This document shows positions 17,647-26,246 of a DNA stretch of 64,000 bases, in pieces (the first letter of the stretch is position 1; each line of letters begins with the position of its first letter). Position numbers and translations under genes: made by a program. The stretch lies in NCBI GenBank assembly GCA_005889135.1, contig VBEK01000123.1, positions 1-64,000 of the forward strand, given 5' to 3'. The notes below the pieces were generated by a model, which had not been told where the DNA came from, ran no database searches, and was given only the letters and a program-made list of their open reading frames with translations. This stretch comes from Chloroflexota bacterium (GTDB lineage: Bacteria > Chloroflexota > Dormibacteria > Dormibacterales > Dormibacteraceae).

Positions 17647-18327
17647 TTACGGCAACTGGAGAAGCAGCAGCATCGTCCCCAGCGCCAGGTAGGGACCGTA
17701 GGCGATCGTGCCTTTCATCGAGCGGTGGGAGACGATGAAGACGACCGCGCCAACCGCGGCCAGCACGACTCCGTAGAAGAGGGCGGTGAACGTGTAGGGC
17801 CAGCCGAGGAGGAGGCCGATGAAGAACGCGAGCTTGACGTCGCCGAAGCCCATGGCCTCCGACTTGAAGATCGCCGCGCCCACCAAGGCGATGATCAGGA
17901 ACAGCAAGCCGGCCGCGACGCCCATCGCAAGCGCGTCGAAGAGCGGCGTGCCGTCCACCAGCGGCCGGTTGAAGAAAAGTCCCCCCGCCCACCACGGCCT
18001 GCCGACCAGCGCCGCGACCAGCGCCAGGCCCATCGAAGGAAACATGACGCGGTCGAGGATCAGGTGGTGCTCGAAGTCGAAGAAGATCACCTGGACCAGG
18101 ATCAGGACGAAGATGCTGCGCACCACCAGGACCGGCAGGGACGCGATCTCGAACGCGTAGACCGCGAACGCAATCGCCGCCAGGATCGGCGGCCCGTAGA
18201 CCTGCCAGGGCCTGCTGCCCGACTCCAGGCCTTCCAGCCGCGCCAGCTTCAAAGAACCCCAACGGACCAGCCAGCCGCCGGCGGCGCCGACCACCGCCCA
18301 CAGGATCACGGTCAGTACCTGGGTCAC
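17647..18327 (-). CDS. Prepilin peptidase, A24 aspartic protease family
   Basis: 226-residue polytopic membrane protease that removes the leader of type IV/Tad prepilins. The two catalytic aspartates fit IFFDFEHHLILD and GFGDVKLAFFIG; the cysteine-containing methylase domain of classical PilD is absent. Probably processes the TadE-type pseudopilins encoded at 38-39 kb. Starts at GTG 18325-18327 overlapping the aroE stop (GTGA), inside a shikimate/housekeeping operon rather than the Tad locus. Confidence 0.88.
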   Translation of the reverse strand: MTQVLTVILWAVVGAAGGWLVRWGSLKLARLEGLESGSRPWQVYGPPILAAIAFAVYAFEIASLPVLVVRSIFVLILVQVIFFDFEHHLILDRVMFPSMGLALVAALVGRPWWAGGLFFNRPLVDGTPLFDALAMGVAAGLLFLIIALVGAAIFKSEAMGFGDVKLAFFIGLLLGWPYTFTALFYGVVLAAVGAVVFIVSHRSMKGTIAYGPYLALGTMLLLLQLP

Positions 18328-19103
18328 GGTTGCAGAGTTTGTCGCATAGCCTCGAGGGGGGCGGATTTTCCCGTCCACAGCTCGAACGCGACCGCGCCCT
18401 GGGACAGGAGGATGCCCCAGCCGTCGGCCGTGCGAAGGCCTAGCGAGCGGGCTTTGCGCACCAGAGGCGTGCCGCCGGTCACGTAGACGAGGTCGATCAC
18501 GGCGCCCCGCTGTGGAAGCGCAGCCGGGCGCAGCGGCATCTCGTCGCGACGGCCCAGCGGCGTGGCGTTGACGAGCAGGTCGGCGGAGCGCGCCAGCGAG
18601 GCGACCAAGGGATCGCTCCAGGCCACGATCCGGCCAGGCACGTCCGCCTCATCCGGGTGCCGGCACACGAACGTCAGGTGCGCGCCGGGCAGAGCCTGGG
18701 CGGTGGCACGTGCCGCGCCGCCGGCGCCGAAGATCACCACGTTGGCGCCCTGCGGCTGGACGCCCACCTGCTCGACCGAGGCGCGGATGGCGGCGATGTC
18801 GGTGTTGTAGCCGGCGAGGCGGCCGTCCTCGTTGACGATGGTGTTGACCGCGCGGGCGCGCAGCGCGTCGTCCGCGATGGTCTGGAGGTGCTCCATCACG
18901 GCCTGCTTGTGGGGGATGGTGACGTTGGCGCCGCCGACGTCCGGCGCCCGCAGCCGCTCGAGCGTGGCGCCGAGCTCTCGCCGCTCGACGTCCAGCAGCT
19001 CATACGTCCAGTCGAGGCCGAGGGCGCTAAAGGCGGCGGCGTGCATCGCCGGGCTGGAGGAGTAAGCGATTCCGTGGCCGAGCAGAAAGACCCGCTTCGT
19101 CAG
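18324..19103 (-). CDS. aroE: Shikimate dehydrogenase (probable CTG start)
   Basis: NADPH-dependent reduction of 3-dehydroshikimate. Motifs: YSSSPAMHAAAF (shikimate site), NVTIPHK with the catalytic Lys, the Rossmann GAGGAARA, NATPLG and GWGILLSQGAVAFELWTG. No ATG, GTG or TTG lies in frame near the family N-terminus. CTG 19101-19103 overlaps the mltG stop as CTGA and gives (M)TKRVFLLGHG, which matches the usual AroE beginning; 259 residues. Confidence 0.93.
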   Translation of the reverse strand: MTKRVFLLGHGIAYSSSPAMHAAAFSALGLDWTYELLDVERRELGATLERLRAPDVGGANVTIPHKQAVMEHLQTIADDALRARAVNTIVNEDGRLAGYNTDIAAIRASVEQVGVQPQGANVVIFGAGGAARATAQALPGAHLTFVCRHPDEADVPGRIVAWSDPLVASLARSADLLVNATPLGRRDEMPLRPAALPQRGAVIDLVYVTGGTPLVRKARSLGLRTADGWGILLSQGAVAFELWTGKSAPLEAMRQTLQP

Positions 19104-20149
19104 CTGCCGCTCAGTCCGTACTTCTGCTTGTCGGCCTCGAAGTCCGCCTCGTTGGTCTCGAAATGCGTCATTCCCTGCTTGTCGGTGAAGTAGAACAGGA
19201 AGCTGGTCGTCGGCGGGTTGATGCACGCGGCCAGCGCCGCCTTGCCTGGGTTGCTGATCGGCCCTGGCGGCAGGCCGGCGTGCTTGCGCGTGTTGTAGGG
19301 CGAGTCGAGGTCGAGCTCGGCCGCGGTCGGCTCGGGGGTCAGGCGGTGCAGGGCGTAGAGAAGCGTGGCGTCCACGCCGAGGGTCATGCCCTCGCGCAGG
19401 CGGTTGTAGTAGACGCTGCAAACGTTGCCCCGGTCGGTGGACGTCTTGTTGTTCGCCTCGCGGTCGACCATCGACGCGAGGATGACGATGGTGCGCATGT
19501 CCTCCTTGGGCCGCGCGGCCGTGGCCTGGGCGATCTGCGCGCGCCAGTCGGAGCCGAAGACGACGTCGAACTGATCGAGCTGGGCCCGCACCAGCCCGGC
19601 TGACCCCGCCGTGGGGTCGACGAGGTAGGTGTCTGGAAACAGGTACCCCTCGTAGGGGAAGTCGCCGCTCGCAGCCTGCGGGAGGAAGCTGTACTTCTGG
19701 GCCAGCGCCGGATCCCTGGCGGCCCGCAGGTAGTCGGCGCCCGTGACCTGGCGGAGATTCTTCTGGTCGACCTTCTGCGCCTGGTAGAACAGCGGGAAGC
19801 CTTCCGGGAAAGTGATGGTCTTCTCATCCGGCCGCCCGTGCTGGAGCGCGGTCACGATCTGGCTGAGTGACATGTTGGTGTTGAGCACGAAGGCGCCCGC
19901 CTGGAACTTCGGACCCGCGTCGTTCAGCCGCGTGTACAAGTCGAAGGCGATCGTGCTGCGGATGAGCCGCAGGTTGTAGAGGTCGTTGCCGATCTGGGTC
20001 GGCGTCTCTCCCGGATCGATGTGGAACGACACGCTGTGGCTGGTCGTCGTCATCGGGGTGTTGACGTTGAAGTTCCACCAATCGATGGCTCTCGACGTGC
20101 CGAAACCGAGCAGAGCGAGGATGACGACGACAGCGATCAGGCGCCTCAT
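19100..20149 (-). CDS. mltG: Endolytic murein transglycosylase MltG
   Basis: 349-residue membrane-anchored lytic transglycosylase that cuts nascent peptidoglycan. One N-terminal membrane segment (3-19), a LysM-like region (about 38-105), then the YceG domain with FPYEGYLFPDTY and SPYNTRKHAGLPPGPISNPG. The segment usually read as S-I-V-E-K-E is ASMVDRE at 226-231, so the usual catalytic Glu position holds Asp229. Starts at ATG 20147-20149 overlapping the DUF1292 stop. Confidence 0.93.
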   Translation of the reverse strand: MRRLIAVVVILALLGFGTSRAIDWWNFNVNTPMTTTSHSVSFHIDPGETPTQIGNDLYNLRLIRSTIAFDLYTRLNDAGPKFQAGAFVLNTNMSLSQIVTALQHGRPDEKTITFPEGFPLFYQAQKVDQKNLRQVTGADYLRAARDPALAQKYSFLPQAASGDFPYEGYLFPDTYLVDPTAGSAGLVRAQLDQFDVVFGSDWRAQIAQATAARPKEDMRTIVILASMVDREANNKTSTDRGNVCSVYYNRLREGMTLGVDATLLYALHRLTPEPTAAELDLDSPYNTRKHAGLPPGPISNPGKAALAACINPPTTSFLFYFTDKQGMTHFETNEADFEADKQKYGLSGS

Positions 20150-20367
20150 TCGATGCGATCCTCTTCCAGCGCTTTCATGACCCGGCTGAACTCTTCGCCG
20201 TCGACAGTCTCCAGGCCGGCGTCGGATTCGCGCAGCAGCATCACCTGCTCGGGCGCCGAGACGTCCTCGACGAGGTAGTAGGCGACACCGTCGAGGTCGA
20301 ACGCGTCGTGCAGCGAAAAGCGTCGCTCGACGCCGCTCTCGTCGACGAGAGTGACTTCGTCACTCAC
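20146..20367 (-). CDS. DUF1292 family small protein
   Basis: 73-residue acidic protein (EVTLVDESGVERRFSLHDAFDLDGVAYYLVE) of the DUF1292/YrzB type, conserved next to ruvX (yqgF) in Gram-positive-type bacteria; function unknown. GTG start at 20365-20367 overlaps the ruvX stop (GTGA); its own stop overlaps mltG (ATGA). Confidence 0.85.
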   Translation of the reverse strand: MSDEVTLVDESGVERRFSLHDAFDLDGVAYYLVEDVSAPEQVMLLRESDAGLETVDGEEFSRVMKALEEDRIE

Positions 20368-20777
20368 CGCTTCTTGGCGTCGAGGTGTGACTGAAGAAGA
20401 ATCCCCGCGGCCACGCGGTCAATGTTGGCGCGTCGCTTTTCGCGGCGCATGCCGGCCGCGAGCAGCGAGCGCTCCGCGGCAACCGTCGTCAGCCGCTCGT
20501 CGACCAGCTCGACGGCGAGCCTCGATGCCTTGCGCAGCTCTTCAGCCAGCTCGCGAGCTGCCTTGGCCTCGGGTCCGAACGAGCCGTCCATGCGGCGCGG
20601 CAGGCCGACCACGATCCTGGTGGCCTCCCGCTCGCGGGCCACGTCCGCGAGCCGCTCCGCCAGGGTCGCCCTCGGCTCGGCCGGGATCGTCGCCAGGGGC
20701 TGCGCGATGGTGCCGGTCGGGTCGCTGACCGCCAGGCCAACCCGCTTCGACCCGAGGTCGACCGCGAGCACCCTCAC
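20364..20777 (-). CDS. ruvX: Putative pre-16S rRNA nuclease / Holliday junction resolvase RuvX (YqgF)
   Basis: 137-residue RNase H-fold protein. Motifs: VLAVDLGSKRVGLAVSD (first acidic residue), VGLPRRMDGSFG and VELVDERLTTVAAERSLL. YqgF trims the 5' end of 16S rRNA in E. coli; Holliday-junction activity is the older annotation. GTG start 20775-20777. Heads ruvX-DUF1292-mltG-aroE. Confidence 0.93.
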   Translation of the reverse strand: MRVLAVDLGSKRVGLAVSDPTGTIAQPLATIPAEPRATLAERLADVAREREATRIVVGLPRRMDGSFGPEAKAARELAEELRKASRLAVELVDERLTTVAAERSLLAAGMRREKRRANIDRVAAGILLQSHLDAKKR

Positions 20778-20787
20778 GAAGACGGCG

Positions 20788-22380
20788 CTAGTGAGAGGGC
20801 GAGGGCGAAGGGCTTGGCGTGCCCTGCGCCGCGGCCTCGGCGGACGGCGCGTTGGACTCGACCACGTAGTGGAGCTCGATGCGCCGGTCCAGCAGCGGCA
20901 TGAGCGGCAGCGCCAACGGCGACTCTTTGATCGCCACCGAGCGGATGGGCAGAGTGCTGAGGTAGAAGCGAGCCTGCTGCACGGGCCGGCCCACGATCTG
21001 GGCGCGAATCTTCGCCTCGTCGAGCTTCGGCGCCACGTACGCGGACGCGCTGCCGACGAAAACGAGATAACCGCCCTTGGCCGCGCTCAGCAACCTGTAC
21101 TGGACCTGGATTGGGCTCTCGGTGAGCAGCTGCTGGTTGTTGGGCACCCGCTGCGCGAGGTACGTCTTGAACGCCTGGATGACTTCGGCGTCGACGTAGT
21201 AGTCGCCCTCGCCACTCACCGTCATCGTGCCGGTGAAGCTGGGCACCTTGTCCTGCGGCTGGTGGTCGGTCGAAAACTGAGGCGGGCCGAAGATCACGGT
21301 CTCGCTCAGCTTCTCGCCCTGCTGGGTCGCTGCGCCGAGCTCCTGCGCGATCGTCTGGTGCAGGGACTGCTCGAGCTGCGCCCGCGCGGCGTCGAAGTCG
21401 GAAACCGTCATCTGGGGCGTCGACGAGGGATCGGTGCCGCCGCCGGTGGCCTGGGGGTTCGTGACATGAATCTTGTTCGGGTCGAAAGGCCCACAGCAAT
21501 CCTCAATCCGCGTGATCGTGTGGTCTCCGACGTTGCCGACCGATCCAGGCGTCACAGCGATTACGTTCACCGTCTTCTGGCCGCCATTCCACGGGACGAC
21601 TGTGTCAGGCGATGTCTGTGCAAATTCGATGCCGTTGCTGTTCATCAAGCGCTGGCCGTACTTGAACACCAAACCAGGAGAATTGGTGAACGCGGAACTC
21701 TTCAGGTCGTTGCTGTACACGACCTGCCCAGTGGAGGGCGCGAGCGGGACTTCGATCGAGCCCGTCACCTTGAAGCCCTGGGAGGTCGACTTCGAGAGCG
21801 AGACCGTGCGCACCTTGATCGGCGGTTTGCCGGGCTGGGCCTGGATCTCCACATCCTTCTGCGTGAAGGGCTGCGCCTGGGCAACCAGCGTCACCGACGC
21901 CGACGGCACGAAGACCGCGGCGGCGAAGAAGCCGACCAGGATCAAGGTGATCGCGGTGACGTAGAGCAGGAAGCGTCCGGGCTTGATCTCGGTCGCCGTC
22001 TTGGTGAGGAGCTTGCGCGGCGCGCCGACCCCGACGTGCGTCGTCTCCGCTGCATGCTTGCGCTGCCACCACTTGCGGACCGGCGGCGCCGGGTCCGCCT
22101 CGGACGGAATCCCCTGCCCCTCCGGCCCGACGGCTCCGAAGACCGGGAACCCGGACTCGGAGGCCATCTTCTGCACAGCCGGGTCGTCGCACACGACGGT
22201 GACACGTTTGCCCAGCCTGGCCGAGTAGTTGCGCAGCAGCTGGAAGTTGAAGCGGCTCTGCCCGATGCGCGAACGCATGGGCAGGACGAGCATCGTGTCC
22301 TCGCCGTGGTAGCGACGAAGGCGCTCGACGAGCTCCGGAATCTCCTCCTCGGTTTCGACGTAGATCGGGTTCGTTGCCAT
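20788..22380 (-). CDS. Baseplate-J-like single-pass membrane protein, function unknown
   Basis: 530 residues: a cytosolic N-terminal region (1-136, with a Rossmann-like ERVTVVCDD-type segment around 57-66), one transmembrane helix (about 137-158), then a large beta-rich outer region starting VPSASVTLVAQAQPFTQKDVEI and including TGQVVYSNDL and a Pro/Ser-rich end. The outer part resembles the baseplate J/gp47-like proteins annotated in Chloroflexota and Patescibacteria chromosomes, which are not phage genes. It lies 28 bases after the PilM/FtsA-like gene, so the two probably form a functional pair. Confidence 0.65.
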   Translation of the reverse strand: MATNPIYVETEEEIPELVERLRRYHGEDTMLVLPMRSRIGQSRFNFQLLRNYSARLGKRVTVVCDDPAVQKMASESGFPVFGAVGPEGQGIPSEADPAPPVRKWWQRKHAAETTHVGVGAPRKLLTKTATEIKPGRFLLYVTAITLILVGFFAAAVFVPSASVTLVAQAQPFTQKDVEIQAQPGKPPIKVRTVSLSKSTSQGFKVTGSIEVPLAPSTGQVVYSNDLKSSAFTNSPGLVFKYGQRLMNSNGIEFAQTSPDTVVPWNGGQKTVNVIAVTPGSVGNVGDHTITRIEDCCGPFDPNKIHVTNPQATGGGTDPSSTPQMTVSDFDAARAQLEQSLHQTIAQELGAATQQGEKLSETVIFGPPQFSTDHQPQDKVPSFTGTMTVSGEGDYYVDAEVIQAFKTYLAQRVPNNQQLLTESPIQVQYRLLSAAKGGYLVFVGSASAYVAPKLDEAKIRAQIVGRPVQQARFYLSTLPIRSVAIKESPLALPLMPLLDRRIELHYVVESNAPSAEAAAQGTPSPSPSPSH

Positions 22381-22408
22381 GTCGTCTATCGGTCTCCTGG
22401 CGGTCTGG

Positions 22409-23668
22409 TCAAACCTTTATAGCGCTTAGGACCCGTCTCATGACGGTGTTCACTGTGTCGCGCTCCTCCGCTTCAGTTCGCAGGGCGTGGTTGGCGAGGC
22501 CCATCGGGGCTATGTCCTGGGGGCTCGCGAGCTGCCCCGTGGAGTCGGTCAGGTTGCGCACGTCGGCCGGCACCAGGTGCCTGACTCGTGGCTCGCGCGG
22601 GAACGGCAGCCCGGCCGCCCAGCTGTTCTTCACCATCTCGAGGGTCAGCTCGGGGAGCAGGCTCCCTCCGCCGCAGAGATAGATGCTGGACGGCAGGCGC
22701 TCGCCCCGCGAGAGCTCCTTGATGCTGAGCGCGAGGCCCTGGAGCAGCACCTCGGCGTCAGAGCTCAGCAGGTCTGACACCTGGCGGTGCTGGTCAGCCG
22801 AAAGCAGACCCTCCGAGTGCCGCAGCTTGCGCGCTTCCGCCTCCTCGTAGCTCAGGCCGAAGGCAAGCGCGAGACGGCGTGTGAAGGCGCGGCCGCCGAG
22901 GTTGAACATGCGCGTCCCCTCCACCCCGCCGTCGCGGATCAGCGCGACGTCGGTCGTGCCGCCGCCGACGTCGACGAAGATTCCGCCCTCGGCCCAGATC
23001 TCCTCGTTGGCACACGCGCGCGCCAGCGCGTAGGGCTGGGCCACCGCGGCGGCGAGCTCGAGGTCGAGCTCGCGGACCACAGTCTCCACAGCGTCGATAT
23101 GGGTCATCGGCGCGAAGGTATTGAAGACCGTGACCTCGAGGTTCTTGCCCGTGAAGCCGACCGGGTTGGTGACAGGGTAGCCGTCGACGCGCACGTTCGT
23201 GATCGCGGAGTGCACCAGCCGGGCCTCGAGCTGGCCGTAGCTGCGCTCCATCTCCAGCAGGTGCTGCGCCTCGCGGAGGGCGCGGCGCTGGACCATCTGC
23301 AGCATCGTCGACATCTCGGCGGAGCGCACGCGCGACTTGGAGTTCTCCCTCGGGTAGGCGATCGTCGACGAGAAGCCCTTGATCAGCTCGCCGGCGATCC
23401 CGACCACGACCTGGCCCGGCACCGTCCGCGCCATGTCCTCGGCCGCCTCGAGGGCCCGGTTGCAGCACCGGATCACGGCCTCGAGGTCGGCGATCGCCCC
23501 GCCGGACATCGCCGCCGGGGCCTGGGGTTCGCGACCGACCCCGAGGACCTCGCCGTCCGGGCCCTCGCGGCGAACGACCAGGACCTTGATCAGGTCGGTG
23601 CCGATGTCGAGCACGGTGAAGTGCCGGTAGTAATCGCTGCGCTTGCGCAGGAACTTGAACTTGGCCAT
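22409..23668 (-). CDS. PilM/FtsA-like actin-fold ATPase
   Basis: 419 residues of the actin/Hsp70 fold: phosphate-1 FTVLDIGTDLIKVLVV (17-32), an SHS2-like insert, phosphate-2 GGIFVDVGGGTTDVALI (about 230-246) and the adenosine motif IYLCGGGSLLPEL. FtsA and PilM are both candidates; a true FtsA would normally sit next to ftsZ and end in an amphipathic helix, neither of which is seen. The neighbour is a single-pass protein with a cytosolic N-terminal domain, the geometry of PilM-PilN. ATG start 23666-23668 overlaps the alaS stop (TGATG). Confidence 0.78.
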   Translation of the reverse strand: MAKFKFLRKRSDYYRHFTVLDIGTDLIKVLVVRREGPDGEVLGVGREPQAPAAMSGGAIADLEAVIRCCNRALEAAEDMARTVPGQVVVGIAGELIKGFSSTIAYPRENSKSRVRSAEMSTMLQMVQRRALREAQHLLEMERSYGQLEARLVHSAITNVRVDGYPVTNPVGFTGKNLEVTVFNTFAPMTHIDAVETVVRELDLELAAAVAQPYALARACANEEIWAEGGIFVDVGGGTTDVALIRDGGVEGTRMFNLGGRAFTRRLALAFGLSYEEAEARKLRHSEGLLSADQHRQVSDLLSSDAEVLLQGLALSIKELSRGERLPSSIYLCGGGSLLPELTLEMVKNSWAAGLPFPREPRVRHLVPADVRNLTDSTGQLASPQDIAPMGLANHALRTEAEERDTVNTVMRRVLSAIKV

Positions 23669-26229
23669 CAGGTTTTGAGCGCCTCGTCGAGCTGCCGGAA
23701 GGCTTCGTCCGCGGACACGCCGCTCAGGGTGCCCGTGACCAGATGCGCCGGACCGCCGCCCTTGCCTCCGAAGAAAGCCTTGAGGCGGTTGGCATCGTAC
23801 TGGTTGGTGAGGTCCCGGGACACCTTGATCACAAACTTGTCCCCGGCGACAAGGGTTACGATCCCCGACCTCACCTTCTCCAGGTAGCGGTCGGCGAACG
23901 ACTTCAGTTCCTCCACGCTCGAAGCGTCCACGGTTTCGGTCACGTAGTCGACCCGGCCGTGCTTGACGGACATCCCATCTCCCGCGATCCTCGCCTTGCG
24001 GAGACGGTCGCGGTCGCGCTCCGCCTCCTTGAGCTGGGTGCGCAGAGCCTCGATCCGCTGCGGCAGTTGATCAGGGGTGACGTTGAACGAGCGAGCCAGG
24101 TCCCCGAGCAGGGCCTGGTTGCGGCGGACAAGCTCGTCGGCGGCCTCGCCGACCACCATGTCGATGCGCCGCAAGCCGGAGCCGATGCTCGACTCGGAGA
24201 TGATCACCGCGGTGCCGATGTCGGCGGTGTTCTTGACGTGCGTGCCGCCGCAGAGCTCGCACGTCCAGTCGCCGAAGCACACGACGCGCACCACGTCGCC
24301 GTACTTCTCCTCGAAGAGGTGCATGGCGCCTTGCGCCACCGCCTCGCGATACGGCCTCTGGCTCTCCTTGAAGGGAAGGCCTTCGCGCACCTTCTCCATC
24401 ACGCGGCGATTAATGCGGTCGAGCTCGTCTCTCGTGACCGCGCGACCGAGCGGAATGTCGAAAGTCGTGTGGTCGGGGCCGACCCACGAGCCTTTCTGGA
24501 CGACGTTCTCGCCGAGCGTTTCACGCAGCGCCTTGTGCAGCAGGTGCGTGGCGGAGTGGTGGCGCATGATCTGGCGCCTGCGTTTCTCGTCGACCGCGGC
24601 CGTGGCCTTCTCGCCGGGCACTATCTCCCCTGTCACCACCGTGCCCAGGTGGGCGATCGCGCCCTCCGCCGGCTTCTGCGTGTCTTCGACGCGCACGCGT
24701 CCACTCGGGGTCGTGATGACGCCGGTGTCGCCGATCTGCCCGCCCGACTCGGCGTAGAAGGGCGTGCGCTCGAGGAAGACCTCGACCTGGTCGCCTTCCC
24801 CGGCGCTGTCGACGTTTACGCCCTCGCGACGCACGGCCTCGACCTTCGTCTCGGTGGTCAGCTCGCGATAGCCGGTGAACTCCGACATCGGGATGTCCTT
24901 GGCCAGCGCCCACTGGTTGGGGATAGCGCGTCGCGACCGCCCGCGCTGAAGCTCCATCTCGGAGCGAAAGCCCTGCTCGTCGACCTCCAGATTGCGCGCG
25001 GCGGCCAGCTCGCGCGTCAGCTCGACGGGAAAGCCGAAGGTGTCGTGGAGCCGGAAGGCGTCGGGCCCTGACAACATCTTCGCGCCGCGGGACGCGACCT
25101 TCTCGAACTGCTCCATGCCCTGCTCGAGGGTGCGCGCGAACCGCTCCGCCTCGGCATCGATCGTGTCGGTGATCAGTCGCTCGCGCTCGCCGAGCTCCGG
25201 GTAGTGGTCCTTGAACATCGCGACCGTGCGCTTCGCGCCGGCCGACAATTTGTCAGACATGCCGATGTTGCGCGCGTGCAGGGCCGCGCGACGCGTCAGG
25301 CGGCGGAGCACGTAGCCGCGACCTTCGTTCGAAGGCACGACGCCGTCGCAGACGCAGAACGTGATCGCACGCACGTGGTCGGCGATGATCCGCTCCGAGA
25401 GCTGCGCCGGCTTTTTGCTCGACTCCCGCGCCCACTCGACGAGGGGCGCCAGCACGTCGGCCTCGAAGACGTTGCTCTTGTCCTGGAGGATGAAGCTGAT
25501 CCGTTCCAGGCCCATGCCGGTGTCGATCGCGGGACGCGCGAGCGGCACCAGGGCGCCGTCGGCGATGCCGCGCTGGATCGACTCCGCCGTGGTCGGCGGC
25601 ATGGCGAGGTCGGCACGCTGGTCGTACTGCGGCAACACCAGGTTCCAGAACTCGGTGAAGCGCTCGCAGTGGTCGGGGTAGCAGTCAGGCTGTCCGCACC
25701 CGGCGTTGCGGCCGCGGTCCCACCAGATCTCGGTGTCGGGACCGCATGGTCCGCGACCCAGGCCCCACCAGTTGTCGCCGAGCCGCGTCACGTGCTCGGC
25801 GGGGATGGTCGTGTTGCTCGTCCAGATCTGGAACGCGTCATCGTCGGAAGGGTGCACCGTGACGCGGAGGCGGTCGACGGGCATGGCAAAACCTTTGGTC
25901 ACCAGCTCCCACGCCAGCGGAATGGCGGTCTCCTTGAAGTAGTCGCCTGTCGGCGCGAAGTTGCCGAGCATCTCGAAGAAGGTGTTGTGCCGGTCGGTCT
26001 TCCCCACCTCCTCGATGTCCCCCGTGCGCAGGCACTTCTGCGCGCTCGCCAGCCGGGGCGCGGGCGGCTTGCTCAAGCCCAGGTAGTAGGGCTGGAGCGG
26101 CTGCATTCCGGCCGAGATGAAGAGCGTGCTCGGGTCGCCGTGCGGCACCAGAGGCGCGCTGGGCAGGACCAGATGCTCCCGGCTCGCGAAATGCTCTAGA
26201 AATCGTCGGCGGATCTCGTTCCCGGTCAC
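23668..26229 (-). CDS. alaS: Alanyl-tRNA synthetase
   Basis: 853-residue class II synthetase. N-terminal EIRRRFLEHFASREHLVLPSAPL, aminoacylation core, editing domain with HHSATHLLHKALRE and CELCGGTHV (zinc ligands HxxxH and CxxxH-type), and a C-terminal DHHA1 region ending FFGGKGGGPAHLVTG. Starts at GTG 26227-26229, which fits the family N-terminus; a longer open frame runs back over pdxH but is a shadow. A TAAACT -10 box lies 11 bases upstream. Confidence 0.96.
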   Translation of the reverse strand: MTGNEIRRRFLEHFASREHLVLPSAPLVPHGDPSTLFISAGMQPLQPYYLGLSKPPAPRLASAQKCLRTGDIEEVGKTDRHNTFFEMLGNFAPTGDYFKETAIPLAWELVTKGFAMPVDRLRVTVHPSDDDAFQIWTSNTTIPAEHVTRLGDNWWGLGRGPCGPDTEIWWDRGRNAGCGQPDCYPDHCERFTEFWNLVLPQYDQRADLAMPPTTAESIQRGIADGALVPLARPAIDTGMGLERISFILQDKSNVFEADVLAPLVEWARESSKKPAQLSERIIADHVRAITFCVCDGVVPSNEGRGYVLRRLTRRAALHARNIGMSDKLSAGAKRTVAMFKDHYPELGERERLITDTIDAEAERFARTLEQGMEQFEKVASRGAKMLSGPDAFRLHDTFGFPVELTRELAAARNLEVDEQGFRSEMELQRGRSRRAIPNQWALAKDIPMSEFTGYRELTTETKVEAVRREGVNVDSAGEGDQVEVFLERTPFYAESGGQIGDTGVITTPSGRVRVEDTQKPAEGAIAHLGTVVTGEIVPGEKATAAVDEKRRRQIMRHHSATHLLHKALRETLGENVVQKGSWVGPDHTTFDIPLGRAVTRDELDRINRRVMEKVREGLPFKESQRPYREAVAQGAMHLFEEKYGDVVRVVCFGDWTCELCGGTHVKNTADIGTAVIISESSIGSGLRRIDMVVGEAADELVRRNQALLGDLARSFNVTPDQLPQRIEALRTQLKEAERDRDRLRKARIAGDGMSVKHGRVDYVTETVDASSVEELKSFADRYLEKVRSGIVTLVAGDKFVIKVSRDLTNQYDANRLKAFFGGKGGGPAHLVTGTLSGVSADEAFRQLDEALKT

Positions 26230-26240
26230 GGGGTTAGCTG

Positions 26241-26246
26241 AGTTTA
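26241..26246 (-). promoter_or_regulatory. -10 box (TAAACT) of alaS, overlapping the pdxH stop
   Basis: TAAACT on the minus strand ends 11 bases before the alaS GTG and contains the TAA stop codon of pdxH (26244-26246). This would start the transcript about 4 bases before the gene. Confidence 0.4.

Noticed and set aside
20788-22380. Prophage origin for the baseplate-J-like gene
   Set aside because: It has a membrane helix, sits between ruvX and an actin-like gene in a housekeeping block, and no other phage gene is present.
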